Notes: a model not told the origin generated them from the sequence alone. A stretch of 64,000 nucleotides of DNA from Hirudinaria manillensis (GCA_034509925.1 CM067529.1:6145001-6209000); one strand, 5' to 3'. Positions 38,436 through 51,659 are shown, numbered from the stretch's first letter. Numbers and translations: made by a program.

Positions 38436-40857
38436 CTATAAAAACGCTTGAATATAATCTACGACGGTGGTTGGAAATATGGAACAGACGACGGGGATAA
38501 CGGTTGATCCCCTGCCGACCTTGTAGCGAGGATTGGGTCGAAGGGACACCACGGCATCACGAATGACCGCCACGAAAGGACTCAAGTCGACCTCAGAGGC
38601 TTTTATTGCTTTTAGTCGAAACTCTTCCTTCAAGCTGAAGAGACGTTCAAATAAGGCACTGAAATCCTTGTCTTTGTCATCCATAAGGAGGGATTCTTCC
38701 TGAACTGCTGTACAAAGTTCGGTGTATCTCTTTTGTAAAACGCAATCATCGAGGCCACCTGTTGAATCAGTTGAAGATCAAATTCATTTAATTATTGTAC
38801 AATTATTCTGAATTATTTGATTTTAATTATTATACTTTGTGTAATTTATTAATAAGACAGGGCGATATTTAACAAATTGTTTCAAGTCGTGTTTCCCGCT
38901 TATCCACTTCCACTTATACTTAACCTGGTATTTCAATTATAAATAATTGTTTACTTTCAGATTTCTATGAAACCTGAGTTCCGCAATAGCTTTGTTAACT
39001 ATAATACTATAACATAATTCTGATCGGAAATTAATTTTGCCCGTTAAAGTTGTTTATTTATTTTACTAAGAATTAGATTCACAAACAGAAACCTGTTTTA
39101 AAAGCTGACGGTTGAACGATGATGACACTGATTCCAGTTGATTTCAATTCCTGACGAAGGCAATCAGAAAACGTTTCCAAAGCAGATTTCGAAGCCGAAT
39201 AGGCAGCCATGGTTTTCAGATGCATAGTGGCTAAAATACAATAACCATTCTTTTGAAAATACAAGTCAACAATTATATTTCTTTAAATACATAAGAAAGA
39301 AAAACACACACTAACTTTATAAAGAAGACAAATAGACTGAAAAAAGCAAAGAAGCGCCACACGTGGAATTGCTTTGAAAAGGAGGGATTGCACAAAATGA
39401 AAAACTGAAAAGGAGCTAAAAGGACAAAAGAAAAATCGAGGTGAGTTTTTTTTAGGACAAAATGTGTTAAAGCCGTCGATTCCTTGGTCGATTTAAGATT
39501 AGCGTTAATTTTAAGGATTTATGCAGGGAAACCATGCATAAAGTTTAGCTTGGACAGAAATGCTTCAACGTTTTGATTAGTCTGCATCCGTTTTAGATAA
39601 AAACATAAAAACTTTAATTATTACATCTTTATTTTACTTGAAATCATTACACCACGTGCCATTAGAAATGCTGTGATGTTTTGAGTCTTTATTTGTTGAG
39701 ATTCCTCTTAAAAAGTTCCGCATTAAATCACGATTATTGCAAAACATTGGATGCAATGTTTACAAGTCTGCGGTCGGCTATAAAGACAGCGAGTGCTTGA
39801 TTTACGAATCGGAAATATGCGCTTAAAAACAAGAAGATTCTTTGTTACGATTGTAGCAAAATAGTTAAAGTTTACAACAACGTTTGTTTGTCTCCAACAT
39901 TCCGAAGAAAGACTTTACCTGTCAAACTGGACACGTTGATAATTCGACCCTTTGATGTCCTGAGAAGCGGAAGAAAGAATTTGATCATTTTTAATGCGCC
40001 AAATAAATTCACGTTGAAGAGTTGTTCAATGATCTGAAATAGTAGAAGTTAATTTATTACGCTGAACTTTGACCCTTTTGACTCCTGTTAACCTTAATCG
40101 GTGTCGACTCGACGTCTGAAATGTAGTTGGACAGAGCGGCATTGTTTATCAGAGCCCAAAATTCTAAATTAAAAATTAAATTATTTTAACTTGACTTTGA
40201 GATTTTCGAATCAATTTATTTTAACAACCAATGTTTACCATTTTTAAGGCACAAATTTTCAACAGTTTTGTAACAATTCTTGATTTGATCTTCCTTCGTC
40301 AGATCAAGTTGAACCAGTTTTAACCTGAAAACATTGCAATTTAACGTGGTTATTCTTTAATAACGTCGGATGCCACAGGTGAGCTGATCAATACAAGTCG
40401 AGGGTAACATCTGTTAGGTCGAACTCACCTGTTGGAGCATCTTTTGAGTAACCCCAGTGCTCCATCACCTTCCTTGTTCAAGCAGCAGGCAATGACTTGA
40501 AAACCCAACCCGTCCAAATCCTCGGCAATGGCATTTCCAAATCCACTGTCACAACCTGGTCTCGCATAGTGGAATCGGCAAAAGAAATATTTATTTATAA
40601 CATAGAATCGACCAAAGAACTGTTACTTATAATGTGGAATCATCAACAGTAAGACTTGTTTAAAACACAGAAGTTCTGAATGAACGAACGAGCAATTGTT
40701 CGTTAAACTCCTCACAATTGATTGAAATTCTGTTGTAACCTGTTATGAGAACAACCTTTGACTCGTAACTTCCAGAAATCCTCGCAAAAAACAGTTTTTT
40801 TGAAATGCAAATCGCAATGAAAGAAACTAAAGCAGTGACTGCGGCAAACGTCAACAT
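38436..40857 (-). CDS. Membrane-anchored short-chain dehydrogenase/reductase, BDH1/RDH/HSD17B6-like
   Basis: NAD(P)-dependent oxidoreductase of the classical SDR superfamily, nearest to the SDR9C group. Start ATG at 40857. The N-terminal helix LTFAAVTALVSFIAICI is a membrane anchor, followed by KVVLITG. Exons: about 40740-40857; about 40435-40557 (CDSGFGNAIAED, completing the TGxxxGxG cofactor motif); about 40235-40325 (LKLVQLDLT); about 40090-40165 (WALINNAALSNYI); about 39918-40031 (VNLFGALKMIKFFLPLL, GRIINVSS); about 39085-39236 (catalytic YSASK, then FSDCLRQEL); and 38436-38759 to the stop. The structural motif reads NNAA rather than the usual NNAG. The catalytic serine, tyrosine and lysine (S in NVSS, YxxxK) are present. 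The substrate is not predictable; retinoids, steroids and hydroxybutyrate are all used in this group. Confidence 0.88.
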
Positions 40858-42449
40858 AACAAGAATCTTAAACTCTTATCAAGTTAATAGAGTTGTAATT
40901 AGAGGTATCCCATAGCTTTCGTTAACCTTTCGCTACATGCATATATTCACACAGATATTCATACATACGTTAACACAGATATACGTGCACATGTTAACAC
41001 ATGCATGTTCATCAACGTAGGTGTGAAGAGAGGCAGATGTTTTTTTAAAATGTTTTATTTGGAAACTCAAATATCGATTTCTGGTTGAAAACCTTTCGAA
41101 ACTGATTTCGATGTCCACGACTGAACATAAAAACATAAACGCGAAAGATTTGAAGACTTTTTTGCTTCTGGTTTTTTTTTCCTGATTAATCAAGGATCTT
41201 TTAAATGAATTTCATTGAATTTTACGGAGAATGTCTAATAAATAATTCTCTTAAATAATTCGTGATTCACTTTCATGTCATCATCCTCTGATTCCGTAAG
41301 ATAACTATTAATTATTTACTATTTCGAACTTGTCAGGGTAAGAACTAAGCAGAGTTTGTAATGATGCAACAGTTGTTGTTGTTGTTGTTGTCATGGATTA
41401 TTATCATGTTGTAGTGAACCCTGGCAACCTTCAATTAAACACAAAACCCACCTTTGGTTTAACGATTCTTTGATGATACTTTTTACAAGTTGAATGTTTA
41501 CCAAGTCACAACAACAACAAATGCCATAAAAGTCTTAGCAATAAATGGTAATAATAGTCTCTCTGTTGTGATAAAAATGTCTTTTTTTTCTTCTTATAAA
41601 TAGTGCATTCCCTCTTTTATTACAAATAGTATCTATATATAGTTCATATAATAGTATGTATAATAATCCCTGTTTTAAATTTTTCTCAAATTGATCGGAA
41701 ATTAATCATGTGTTATTCGTCAGGATGGATGAAAAAATTCAAAGTAGAAGATTAAAGATGCATTTTATGCATTCATTATAATAACAATTCAATTCAATGA
41801 ATAATAATAATAAATTAATTAATTAAATCCAAATTCAGCGACTTTGTCGCCAATCTTGCCACAGCCTTGAAACATTTCCACAACCTGAAATGGAGTTGAA
41901 ATGATTGAATGATGATCATTTAAAATTATATTTATTTGAAAATAAAATAAAATAGAATTATTTACGAAACAAAATAAATAATTTATTAATTTGTTAATAA
42001 TAATTCATAATTAATTTATTAATCGACCGAGATGTTAATCATAAGATTGATGTTCAAGAAAGAATTTCAAACGCTGTCAGTTTGGAATTTATCCTTTTGT
42101 TTCTATCATCTTTCGATTTGGACCCGACATCAGTTTCGTTTTCTGCAAATTAATTACGAATTTTTAAAAATAAATTCATGCAAGGAGTACAATATTACTG
42201 GTGTATTAAATGTATTGATTACTTGCAGTTTGTAACAGAAGATTATTACCAATCGTATTAAATACTCTTTACGTGTAATTTATTTTTCCGACTATTATTT
42301 CGCCCACGAACTGAATGCACACCATCGCGTATGGCAATGAACTATTTACAGTGATGCATTTAATAAAAACAAAGAACAAATATTTAAAAAAAGTGTCGAA
42401 TAAAATGAAATAGCAATAATAATAGTAATAATAATAATAATAATTTTGG
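40858..42449. other. Region between the SDR gene and the recognisable end of GGCX
   Basis: Contains low-complexity ACA/CAT-rich sequence at about 40935-41010, a TTG tract at about 41370-41390, and AAT tracts. A minus-strand segment at 41819-41888, behind a good acceptor, reads VVEMFQGCGKIGDKVAEFGF then stop in one frame, or NVSRLWQDWRQSR then stop in another. It may be the last GGCX exon, but I could not decide the frame. Confidence 0.4.
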
Positions 42450-45400
42450 ATTACTGTTTGTCGTTTGAAGAAAGAGCATACAAGACGGATTGGATGAAGT
42501 TGTTGTTATTCTATACCAGGATCCAGAAGGTATCTGTTTATGTTTGCGACAAACGGATTTCACCTTCTTAAGGATTTATATAATTATTTATCAACATTAC
42601 GTGCTTATCAATCACGTTATTAAGTAATTTAATATATCGAGTAATCTCTAACAAATATTTCTTGTAAATTTTAGGCATAAGTTTGTTTTAATTATTATGA
42701 TGTTAATTATCAGATTATATTACTTATTACAATATATTTTCATATTTAATTTATATATTTGTAATGATGTTAAATTACATATAATATATTATTGTGATAT
42801 ATTATAATAATAATAATAATTATTATTATTATAATTATTTATATTACTATAATATCGTATATAGGTACAATTGTATAATTGAATGGAACATAATTTCAAA
42901 TAGAAATAAACATTTAAAAAAGTCATTCGAACTTCAACGAAATCTCCCGACACCATGGTCCGGTTGGCAACTCGATGCGTTTCCATGGAGACGTTTCCTC
43001 GAAGGATCAACAAGGTCAGATTTCCTTCCCTTTCCGGAACCACGTTTTCCATGGACATTCCTTTTATGTTGCAATTGGTTCACAATTAATTGATTAAATG
43101 AACAATTAGTTTTTATTTTAAATAAATTATTAACAAATTGAAAATATTTCAGACATTTATTAGAAGGTAGTAGTTTAAAAAAAAGTGACCAATCACAGAA
43201 GAGCAGTCATTTGAAATGTTACCAGGAAAATCTGCAACGTAAAACTGGAGACTCCTGTTGTCCATTTTGCTGATTTCATCTTTGACTTTCCCAAGAAATG
43301 GTCTCCAATCATCGAATTCTCTCATCAGAGAAAGAGTGAAGGAAGGTTTGCTGAAAGGGGTCCAACGTGAAGACAAAATATCCACGTGTGGATCAATGGC
43401 TCTGCGCAGTGCAACAACAAGGTCAGTGAAATTTTTTTTTTTAAATATTAAATTTGTTTTATTCATTTATTTATTTATTCCTTTATTTGTTCGTTATCTG
43501 CTAGATGTTACTTCTTATTTCATCGATGCATCAAATGTTGACGAATCAAGCAACGACCTCTGGACGACTCTTCCGTTCAAGGACATCCAAAGGTCAAAGT
43601 AAAGGGAAATATTTTTCAGATTTCTTTTCGAAAGCCTTTCTTGGATGCACGTGGCCATTTGGTGAATGGAACTCGGGTTGATGATCCACTTTTCGTTCGT
43701 TGAGAAGAACTGCAAAGTCGGGGATTTCACGGAATTTCAGATGAGAAAGGAAATGCTTTGGAAGGTTATTTTGTTTACAAAGCACAAGGCAAGTTAAACT
43801 TTATTTTTAACTTTATCTTTAACCTTTTTAAAATTTATTTTAGAAGATTTTAGATGTTTATTAATGATGCAAACACAAATCCAAGAGTAGGGCGCACGGG
43901 ATGGTCTAACAGAAATAATTATCTTCGATGCAGACCAATCCTAATCTAAACCAACAAAATAAACAATATCTAATTCAATTCCTGGATTTAAATGGAAAAC
44001 CATTTCTTAGTAAATTTAATTCCTAATGAAGGAACAAACTTCTTCGTCACTTTAGCAACGCATTAATTAATATTTGCAGGTATTTAACTTTAAAATCGCA
44101 CCAACTTCTGGTCTGAGATATCCACGGTCGTTGATGTTCTGTCTGTTGGAATATTCCATCCTGATGTGGTGAAAATACCACCTGTGCACCATCATGTCCC
44201 AGGAATATCCATAAAATCCCTCTGTCCAATTACTGCATCCCTGACAATTACATGGCAAGTTGCTTACGGGGCTCGCAAAAGAAATAATCGTGCAACTTAT
44301 TATCGAATGTTTGCAAGTTATTTATTTATTTATTACTTTTATTATTTTTATTTCTATTATTAAATTCAATTAAAATCCAGAAGCACCAAAGAAGTTTAAC
44401 CTACCGGGAACATGAAATGAGAAAATGGCAGAAGGGATTGAAATGCCAGGTAAACCACCACGCAGCAAGTCGTGCTCTTCTGTTAAATTATATTTTTTAA
44501 AATAACAATTAGCATTAAATCGAATGTTTAAATAAGTAAATAAATGAATAAAAATAAATAAAAATAAATATTCAGATGTTTCTTTTCCTAGCCATAAATG
44601 CAGCTTTGAAACCGTTTTGAACCCCATTCGCTGATTGGATGAAAGGAATATGACGTCACAACGCACTTCTAGCGTGAAACGGATGACTCAATAAAAAATG
44701 ATTTACTGATGTTAATTAATTGTATTAAAACATACAATTTTTATCTAGATAAATAAATATAATGTTTAAAAAAATTATTATTAAATTAAACATTAATCAT
44801 AGAGGACTTAACATAAATACATGCAATTGCATGTAATCACCTTCTTGTCAAATTGGTTCTTTGTTTCAACAGATTTTGTCTCCTTTTTAAAATATTTCAT
44901 CAAATTGTGGTCAAGAAACAAAATGTTGGTGGCCAACATGACGTACGGAAAGACACCTGAAAGAAAGCTCTGTTTAAAAATATATACAAATACAATTTAA
45001 AAAATGCATACAAATACCTTCTAAGTATTTTTAAAAATACTTACAAATACAATTTAAAATATACATACAAACACAATTTTAAAAAATACATGCGAATACA
45101 ATTTAAAAAACAAGACTTGAACTCAAAAACTTACCGATGGAAAAGGCACAGGCGTTCATGGCATGAAACGCGGTGCTGAAAAAAAGTCCTAAGGACTTCA
45201 ATAGCGGATGAACCAAGACGAAGCCAATGAAGAGGTCAATCCACAATCCGGATTGATGGATGAAGGTGCAAGTGTTTGTCTTGCCCCAAATCCAACTGGT
45301 TTGCATCAGAATTTAAGAATTGAATCGTGTACGATAATTGATAATTATCATTTAATATTAGTTATTATTTTAGTAATAACTAAGAGTAACATGATTGTTA

Positions 45401-47399
45401 TTGTATAATCTTTTATTATCACTATTATTTGTTATTTTTGATATTTATTAATATATTAATTAAATAGCAACAACAAACCCTCAATAATACAAAACATTGA
45501 ATGATACAAACATTGCTACATCATCAAACATAGCACCGATTGCAAACAACAATTGAGTCATAGAAAAACATTAAAAAATAGTTGTTCCTTTTAGAAATCT
45601 TAACGCAATTATTGCATTCAAAGGCAATTGAAATTGAGAGATTATTACTTAAAAGAAATATTATAAAGCTTATTATTATAAAAATGTAAAAAACGTTATT
45701 ATTAAATTCAAAGGCAATTCGAATGAAAGATTATTACTTAAAAGAAATAGTAAAAACCGTTTTATTATTATTATTATTATTATTATAAAAAGGTAAAAAA
45801 TAGTTAAAAGGATGTCCTTGTGCCAATATAAAGCTCGATTTACTTGAACGGAGAGAAAACCCAATTATCAACGAGTGGTTTCATGGAATAACCACAACGC
45901 CAGTCAGCGTCCAATTTTTTCAGGCCAGCGATGAAGTAAACCAGAAAAATCTGTTTGAAAACCTTAATTTCATTCATTCATTCAATTATTATTTATTCTG
46001 AATTAAATTATGATTTTATTTTATTTATAAAATAAAAAAGATGACTTTCTTGACTCTTCAGTAGAAAATACTGCCAAAATGGTACAAATTCATTCCTTTT
46101 GCTTTTCTTCATCCATGCGTCCACGGAACTGGAAAATTAAGTTTAAAAAGGTTGTTATGTTGTTGTTGTCGTCGTTCTCATCATCGTCGTTGCTGTTGCT
46201 ATTGTTGTCTACCATAAGAGAAAAGTTGATTCGATTCACAGCATTAATGAATATGCAATTAATCCGACCAGACACACATACAGCTATACCATTTAATTAG
46301 ATTTTGTTCGTTGAAATTAATTCTGTTTAAATTAATTATTGTATTTCGTTCTTTTCAACTTAAAATATTTTCCTTTTATCTTTTTTAAAGTACTAATTCT
46401 GGTAATTTCTTGTACTGATTTCCATTACAATTTAAATAGTAATAAATAAATATATGTAATATATAAATAAATAAATATCTTAACCTTATAAGACGTAAAC
46501 CTTTTTTTAGTCATTCAAAAGTATTAAACAAATTAGAATTCTTTTTGTGGAGTTCAAAGAAGTCATAAAATATAATAATATAATATTATTATTCAATTAT
46601 TTTATTATTTTATTATAAACTCTGGAACAAAAAATAATTGGACCAACAAGCATGAATGAGCATCTGTCGTGGACAGCAGAATGGATATGAGACCAAAAAG
46701 GTAGGAATGATTGTTCAGTTTCAGTTTGTTCTGCAGGATAACAAACCAGTAGCAGATGGAGTACAATCTCGTACTGAACTTGAAACGAAATCCCAGGCAC
46801 ACATTTACTGCTCCTGATGCACATAAAAGAACATTAATTCATTTATTTATATCACTCTAAACCCCGTAACCGTCCATTTTTTTAAAATTTATCTTTTAAA
46901 GATTTTATTTTACGCACCAATCAGCATTAAAAGATAAATGAGGTACATCCAGTCTAAAGGTAGAGGCCGGAGAAAATGAAAGACTGGAAAGAAACATTGA
47001 TTTTGCTTCCAGACGAGTTCAGCTTGTAACAAACCTCTCTCGTAAAATGTGTCCACAACCATCGCTAAACCTGTAAGTAATGATTATTCATTTATTAATA
47101 TTCAAAGGTCAAATATATAAGCACCTCATTCAATAAAATTCACCATAATTCGGGACGCAGTATGAAATTCATAAAATGATGAACGGTCCGAATAAAGATA
47201 AAAGTATGAACATATGATGGCGGTAAATTTTAGAAAAGCAAAGCATGTGTACGAATATTATCTATTGCCATGGAAACACGAACTTACCAAATGCAATCCT
47301 GAAAACTGACAAACAGCTTGCATGACATTTGTTAAACATCAAACTGTGATATGATTCAACGAGCATCTTGAAATCTGGCAAACTATTAAAATAAATCAT
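42450..47399 (-). CDS. GGCX: Vitamin K-dependent gamma-glutamyl carboxylase (C-terminal exon unresolved)
   Basis: ER membrane enzyme that converts glutamate to gamma-carboxyglutamate using reduced vitamin K. Tentative start ATG 47399 ([20 protein letters not shown]). Exons: about 47290-47399; about 46917-47070 ([20 protein letters not shown]); about 46640-46815 ([11 protein letters not shown]); about 46065-46125 ([20 protein letters not shown]); about 45850-45955 ([13 protein letters not shown] and GYSM); about 45135-45300 ([20 protein letters not shown]); about 44840-44960 ([17 protein letters not shown]); about 44415-44480 ([15 protein letters not shown]); about 44090-44250 ([20 protein letters not shown]); about 43600-43740 ([30 protein letters not shown]); about 43220-43430 ([27 protein letters not shown]); about 42930-43060 ([16 protein letters not shown]); and about 42454-42533 ([20 protein letters not shown]). 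The order matches the animal enzyme. The segment equivalent to the last roughly 150 human residues was not found. Confidence 0.93.
42804..42848. repeat. (AAT/ATT)n palindromic microsatellite
   Basis: AAT repeats followed immediately by ATT repeats, giving a perfect self-complementary AT tract beside a GGCX exon. Smaller AAT tracts occur at about 42415-42444, 36542-36568 and 45757-45786. Confidence 0.85.
44978..45114. repeat. Degenerate tandem repeat, about 30-bp unit, in a GGCX intron
   Basis: Four to five imperfect copies of a unit resembling ATACAAATACAATTTAAAAA. Lies between two GGCX exons, so it is intronic. Confidence 0.6.
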
Positions 47400-48634
47400 A
47401 ATGCAACTTCTTTGAAGCTTCAAATCTCACGATTTTACTTGAAATAACACGGTTTTTCAATTTATTTGCGTCTGACAAGCACTTGATAGGATGGGTGGAA
47501 ATGAAACATTAGAGGGCTTCTCCCTCTAAGAAGCCATTTTAATAAAGGTGGGTAATTAAAACGTGAAGGTATTTCCAAACAAAACAATTTCTATTTTCAA
47601 AGATTAGCTTTATAGCGTCAAACTATCGCCCAAGAAGCTTTCAAAGTAGGGATGATATCAGAAGATCTATTAATAGTGAAGTGTATTACTCAAAGCAGAT
47701 AAATAAAACTACATTTATTGGTTTTAGTCAGTAATTTAAAATTTGAATTGATTCGTTCACCATCTCATTTTTTAAAATTTAATAATAGCATTATTAAAAT
47801 GAGTCAGAAATTGTCATTCCAAATAATGTTATGAAATTAATGTTTTGATATAAATTCAATAACTGGCAAGGATTGAAATGAAGTCACAGAGATTTATTAG
47901 AACGTTTATTAAACAACTTATTGTATTATTGTTCGATAGCCGTAGAGTGGGTAACATAGAACCCTATTGTATGATTCAAACATGAAAATAAGCAGCATAA
48001 CTCAAGAATTTAATAAGAATACGAGTTAATTGCTGACTATTATCATACTGATTTTATCGTTAATAAAAGTTTGAATAAAGCTGTCGTTTCCTTGTTAACA
48101 ATGTTAGGAAAGACATTTTTGTATTTTTTTAAAGCTCATCGCAATCAATGGTTCACCTGTGCGGCGTAAATGCAACCTGCCGAAGCCACCCATAATTTAG
48201 AGTTTGTAGAAAACACCTACAGTCTTCACGAATTGTACCATTCAATGATGTAGTGAGATTCATCTCAGAGACTCAAGAACATATGATTGGAAAAATAGTA
48301 TGAAATCTATTTATCCACAGTAATAAAGCTGTTGGGATTTGTTGAAAAAATAAATCATTATGTATTTGTTTAAATGTAATGACTGTCAATTTTTAGTTTA
48401 TCACTTTATCAACTTACTGAAATTAATGCAATTATTTTTTCTTGTCATTTTCTAAATTTACTTTTCATGTGTTTACATTTATCAGTGTAGTGTAGATATT
48501 CGGTAGGCTACTTTAACAGAACTAATAGCTTTGCCTGAATTTTGTTGAATGTTGAATTTTGACTATTGCGCCTGACATCTCATTGTTTCTTGTAATAATA
48601 CAACTATTTTACACCGCAGGGTTTGTTTAAGAAG
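47400..48634. other. Divergent intergenic region between GGCX and aftiphilin
   Basis: AT-rich, no supported ORF. Expected to hold both promoters. A splice-acceptor-like CCGCAG at about 48613-48618 precedes the aftiphilin ATG and may end a 5' UTR intron. Confidence 0.45.
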
Positions 48635-51591
48635 ATGTCTGAAGGCATAGCTCCATTTGTATCTTCATCTCCTCCTCCACTTGATGACTACAAATTTGGT
48701 GATGATGATGATTTATTTGAGGGAGGCAACGTAGGTAAAGTTATAGAGGTTTAGATTTTTGTAACCCTTTGATCTCATGCGCACCACGGGTTTCTTTGAT
48801 TTTTAATAATTTCATGGATAATTTTTAAAAAAATTCTTAAACAGACATTGATGGGAATGACGCTGTTCTCGACTCTTCAGGACATGCTTTGAATGAAATT
48901 TATGTTCAAGGATTTGAACATATTGAAAATCAATTACCCACTTTTGAAAATAAATTGGAGAAAGTATGTGATATGACAAATGTTACCGAGGGATGTGTAG
49001 AAGAATTCGATGAATTTCTTGATTATCAGTCTATCACAGTTGATGATGATAATGTTAAATCTCCTAAAGATCTGTCAGAGCCTCCTACATGTGATACTCC
49101 CGAATTTGCAACTTTAAATCGGTTGGAAGTCGATGAAATTCATTTTAAATGTGATGAATTTGAAGATTTTGAGGAATACGTCTCGAAGGAAAGCATCGAA
49201 CCATTAAATGATATTCAGCCAAGTGTGGATGAAGTGTCTTTGACCGAAACAAAATCAGCAAAAGTTGATAACTCTTCAGAAATGTTATTTGAAGTCTCGA
49301 ATAGTTCTTCTGATTGTAAAGAAAAAGCATTCAACAAAGACGACATTTGTCATAAAAATTCAAGTGTCACAGATCAAGAGCAGGTCTGCTTTTAATTTAT
49401 TCTACTTTTAATTCACTCATATTCAGCTAAATCAATTCAATATGGATTAATAAGTTATTAACAAAAATTGCATCCCTACTTGAAATTAAACAGGATTGAA
49501 ATTCATTGCTTTCAATCAATAACAATAATTGAAATAAAAACCGATTTTTGTAGAGCAACAGTTTCAAAGAGGAAAGTTGGGCATGTTTTGAAAGTATTGC
49601 AGGAGATTCTCACGCAGATGAACGACCGCCTCTTGATGCAAACAAACATCATCTAAAAGATGATATTGATGATGATGATGATGATTTTGGGGGGTTTGAA
49701 GAAGCAACAGAGAAATTCAGCAGTGTGATTGTGAGATTGACATTTGTTCATTAACCAATTTAAATTAATTTAATTTAATTCCTTCTTTGAATGAGAAATT
49801 GCAATAATATCATTACCATGGATATGTTGTTCAACTTTCAGCAAAGCCCTGTCGACATTTTTCAAGAAGTATTTTCTGCTCGGCCGAATCTAGGCAGTAG
49901 TTCTGTTAATCCTCTTTTGAGTCTGATAGGTTCAAACAAGTGCAGAAGGTAGGAATTGAAAAGTAAAATCGTCTTCTCTGGTCACGAGTCTCTTGACGAA
50001 TTCTAATTGATGATGTTTGAAGACCTGGAACGACTGAAGAGCTGACGAAGTATTCGAGGATTTGGAATAACCTTGAATCGATAGAAACAACTCCGGCATT
50101 GAACATGCAATGGAAGACTTCCTTCCTATTTCAAAATTATCTCAAAACCATCAACATTTCTCAGCAAAGCTTGGTGTGCATAATTTCCTTTTATGTTGAA
50201 TTAATTAGTATTTAATTAGTATTTAATTCGCATTTAATGAATGCGTTGAGCCATTTCTTAACTCAGGTGTCGTCTCATTCATCCAACATTCCCTTCTTTG
50301 CCTCCAACCTGGGCTTTTTGGAGCCCACTAAACTTTATGGAGATGGAGTTCCTGGTGTCAAGGAATGTGGGAATACTTCTCTAAATGTATGGATTGGTGT
50401 TTGTATGTATGGATTGGTGTTTGTATGTATGGATTGGTGTTTGTATGTATGGATTGGTATTTGTATGTATGGATTGGTGTTTGTATGTATGGATTGGTGT
50501 TTGTATGTATGGATTGGTGTTTGTATGTATGGATTGGTGTTTGTATGTATGGATTGGTATTTGTATGTATGGATTGGTGTTTGTATGTATGGATTGGTGT
50601 TTGAATGTATGGATTGGTGTTTGAATGTATGGATTGGTGTTTCTATGTATGGATTGGTGTTTGAATGTATGGATTGGTGTTTGTATGTATGGATTGGTGT
50701 TTGCTCTTCAACATCATCTTCCTTTAAAACTTTGGGAGCAAATGGATGCTTATTGTGGCCTGTGTTGCAAGATCACAATTCTGCATTGGAAATTGAATTT
50801 GAATGATTGCTTTTCATTTTGATTTTTTTGATTTGTTTGTTTCATTATCAGAAATTCAATTATTTTTTATTAAAAATTAATCCATAACATGATATCTTTT
50901 TATGAATAGGACATTCCAAAAGTGGACTTTGACTGGGCAAGCAGTGTATTAATGGACCCTTTGGATGGTTAGCCTCAAGTTCTAGAGTATATTATAATTA
51001 TTTTGTATGAACCAATTATCATAAAATATTTAATTATATATATACATATATTAAATATAATATATACATGTTTGGCTCAACAACCCAGTTGGTAATGTTT
51101 GTCATCTCGACCTTGACTTTTTTGGTGATGCGGTGTTTTCATCCTGCTTATCACCAGGTAGATTTTTGCATGGTGTCCGTTCAAATAAGTTCGGTTTGGG
51201 TTCAACTCGGTTGAAGTTATCATAATTTGGTGTTTTGTAAACTTTTAGTTTCTGTTAGACATTGCTTTGGGGTTTTTATAATTTTTGCTCCGTCGTCCGA
51301 CGACGATCCTCGATAAAGATTTTTCCGGTTGCAGCTTCCGAGAAAGAAAAAGAGCTGCTCGATTCGCTGGAACCGTCCGTGAACGATCCCCAAAAATCGC
51401 TTTCTTTAGATTCATTCATGGCCAACGTAGCGTCTAATAACACGACGTTGATCAAGAACCGCGACGGTCGCTCCGTGACTCCGCACCTCAAAGCCATACT
51501 CGACCGACTGCCGGATCTCGGCTTCATGCAAGCCAAAGTGCTCATGTTTCCTATGAGAGAAGAATTTATTGGAACTACAGAAACATTTTAA
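48635..51591 (+). CDS. AFTPH: Aftiphilin (clathrin/AP-1-associated trafficking factor)
   Basis: Aftiphilin works with AP-1, clathrin and gamma-synergin in trans-Golgi/endosome traffic. Exon 1 is 48635-48734 (MSEGIAPFVSSSPPPLDDYK, then an acidic GDDDDLFEGG motif). Exon 2 is 48845 to about 49383 (acidic, unstructured). The next, about 49554-49730, holds WACFES and a DDDDDDFGGFEEA motif of the type that binds adaptor ears. About 49842-49948 reads QSPVDIFQEVF. About 50019-50173 reads IWNNLESIETTPALNMQWKT, matching the conserved W-x-x-L-x-x-IE-x-T-x-AL core. About 50267-50392 reads FASNLGFLEPTKLYGDG. After the minisatellite come about 50910-50968 (VDFDWASSVLMDPLDG), about 51085-51160 (LDLDFFGD), and the last exon, ending PDLGFMQAKVLMFP and a short tail at 51591. 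The stretch 50393-50909 is treated as intron. Confidence 0.92.
50386..50705 (+). repeat. 20-bp minisatellite, 16 units, at an aftiphilin exon-intron edge
   Basis: Sixteen near-perfect head-to-tail units of GTATGGATTGGTGTTTGTAT with single-base variants (GGTAT for GGTGT; TTGAAT or TTCTAT for TTGTAT). It starts exactly where the conserved aftiphilin exon ends at a GTATGG donor, so every unit carries a copy of a donor-like GTATGG. Because 20 is not a multiple of 3, the array runs through all three frames and repeats every 60 bp as a 20-residue pattern (MYGLVFVCMDWCLYVWIGVC). A 189-codon ORF from 50237 to 50806 passes through it. Confidence 0.97.
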
Positions 51592-51653
51592 TATTCATTT
51601 GAGATACCAAAGAAATTGTAATTTATGTTATACGATCATTTGTACACTTCGGT

Positions 51654-51659
51654 AATAAA
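51654..51659 (+). terminator. Polyadenylation signal of aftiphilin
   Basis: AATAAA 62 bp downstream of the aftiphilin stop codon and about 165 bp before the FEZ stop codon on the other strand. Confidence 0.65.

Noticed and set aside
40933..41193. Minus ORF with repeated Cys-Met-Tyr-like residues near 40.95-41.0 kb
   Set aside because: It arises from ACA/CAT-rich low-complexity DNA, without splice or family support.
50237..50806. 189-codon ORF through the minisatellite as a real protein domain
   Set aside because: Openness results from the stop-free 20-bp unit; conserved aftiphilin sequence stops at the first GTATGG donor and resumes at 50910. Kept only as a finding about possible read-through.
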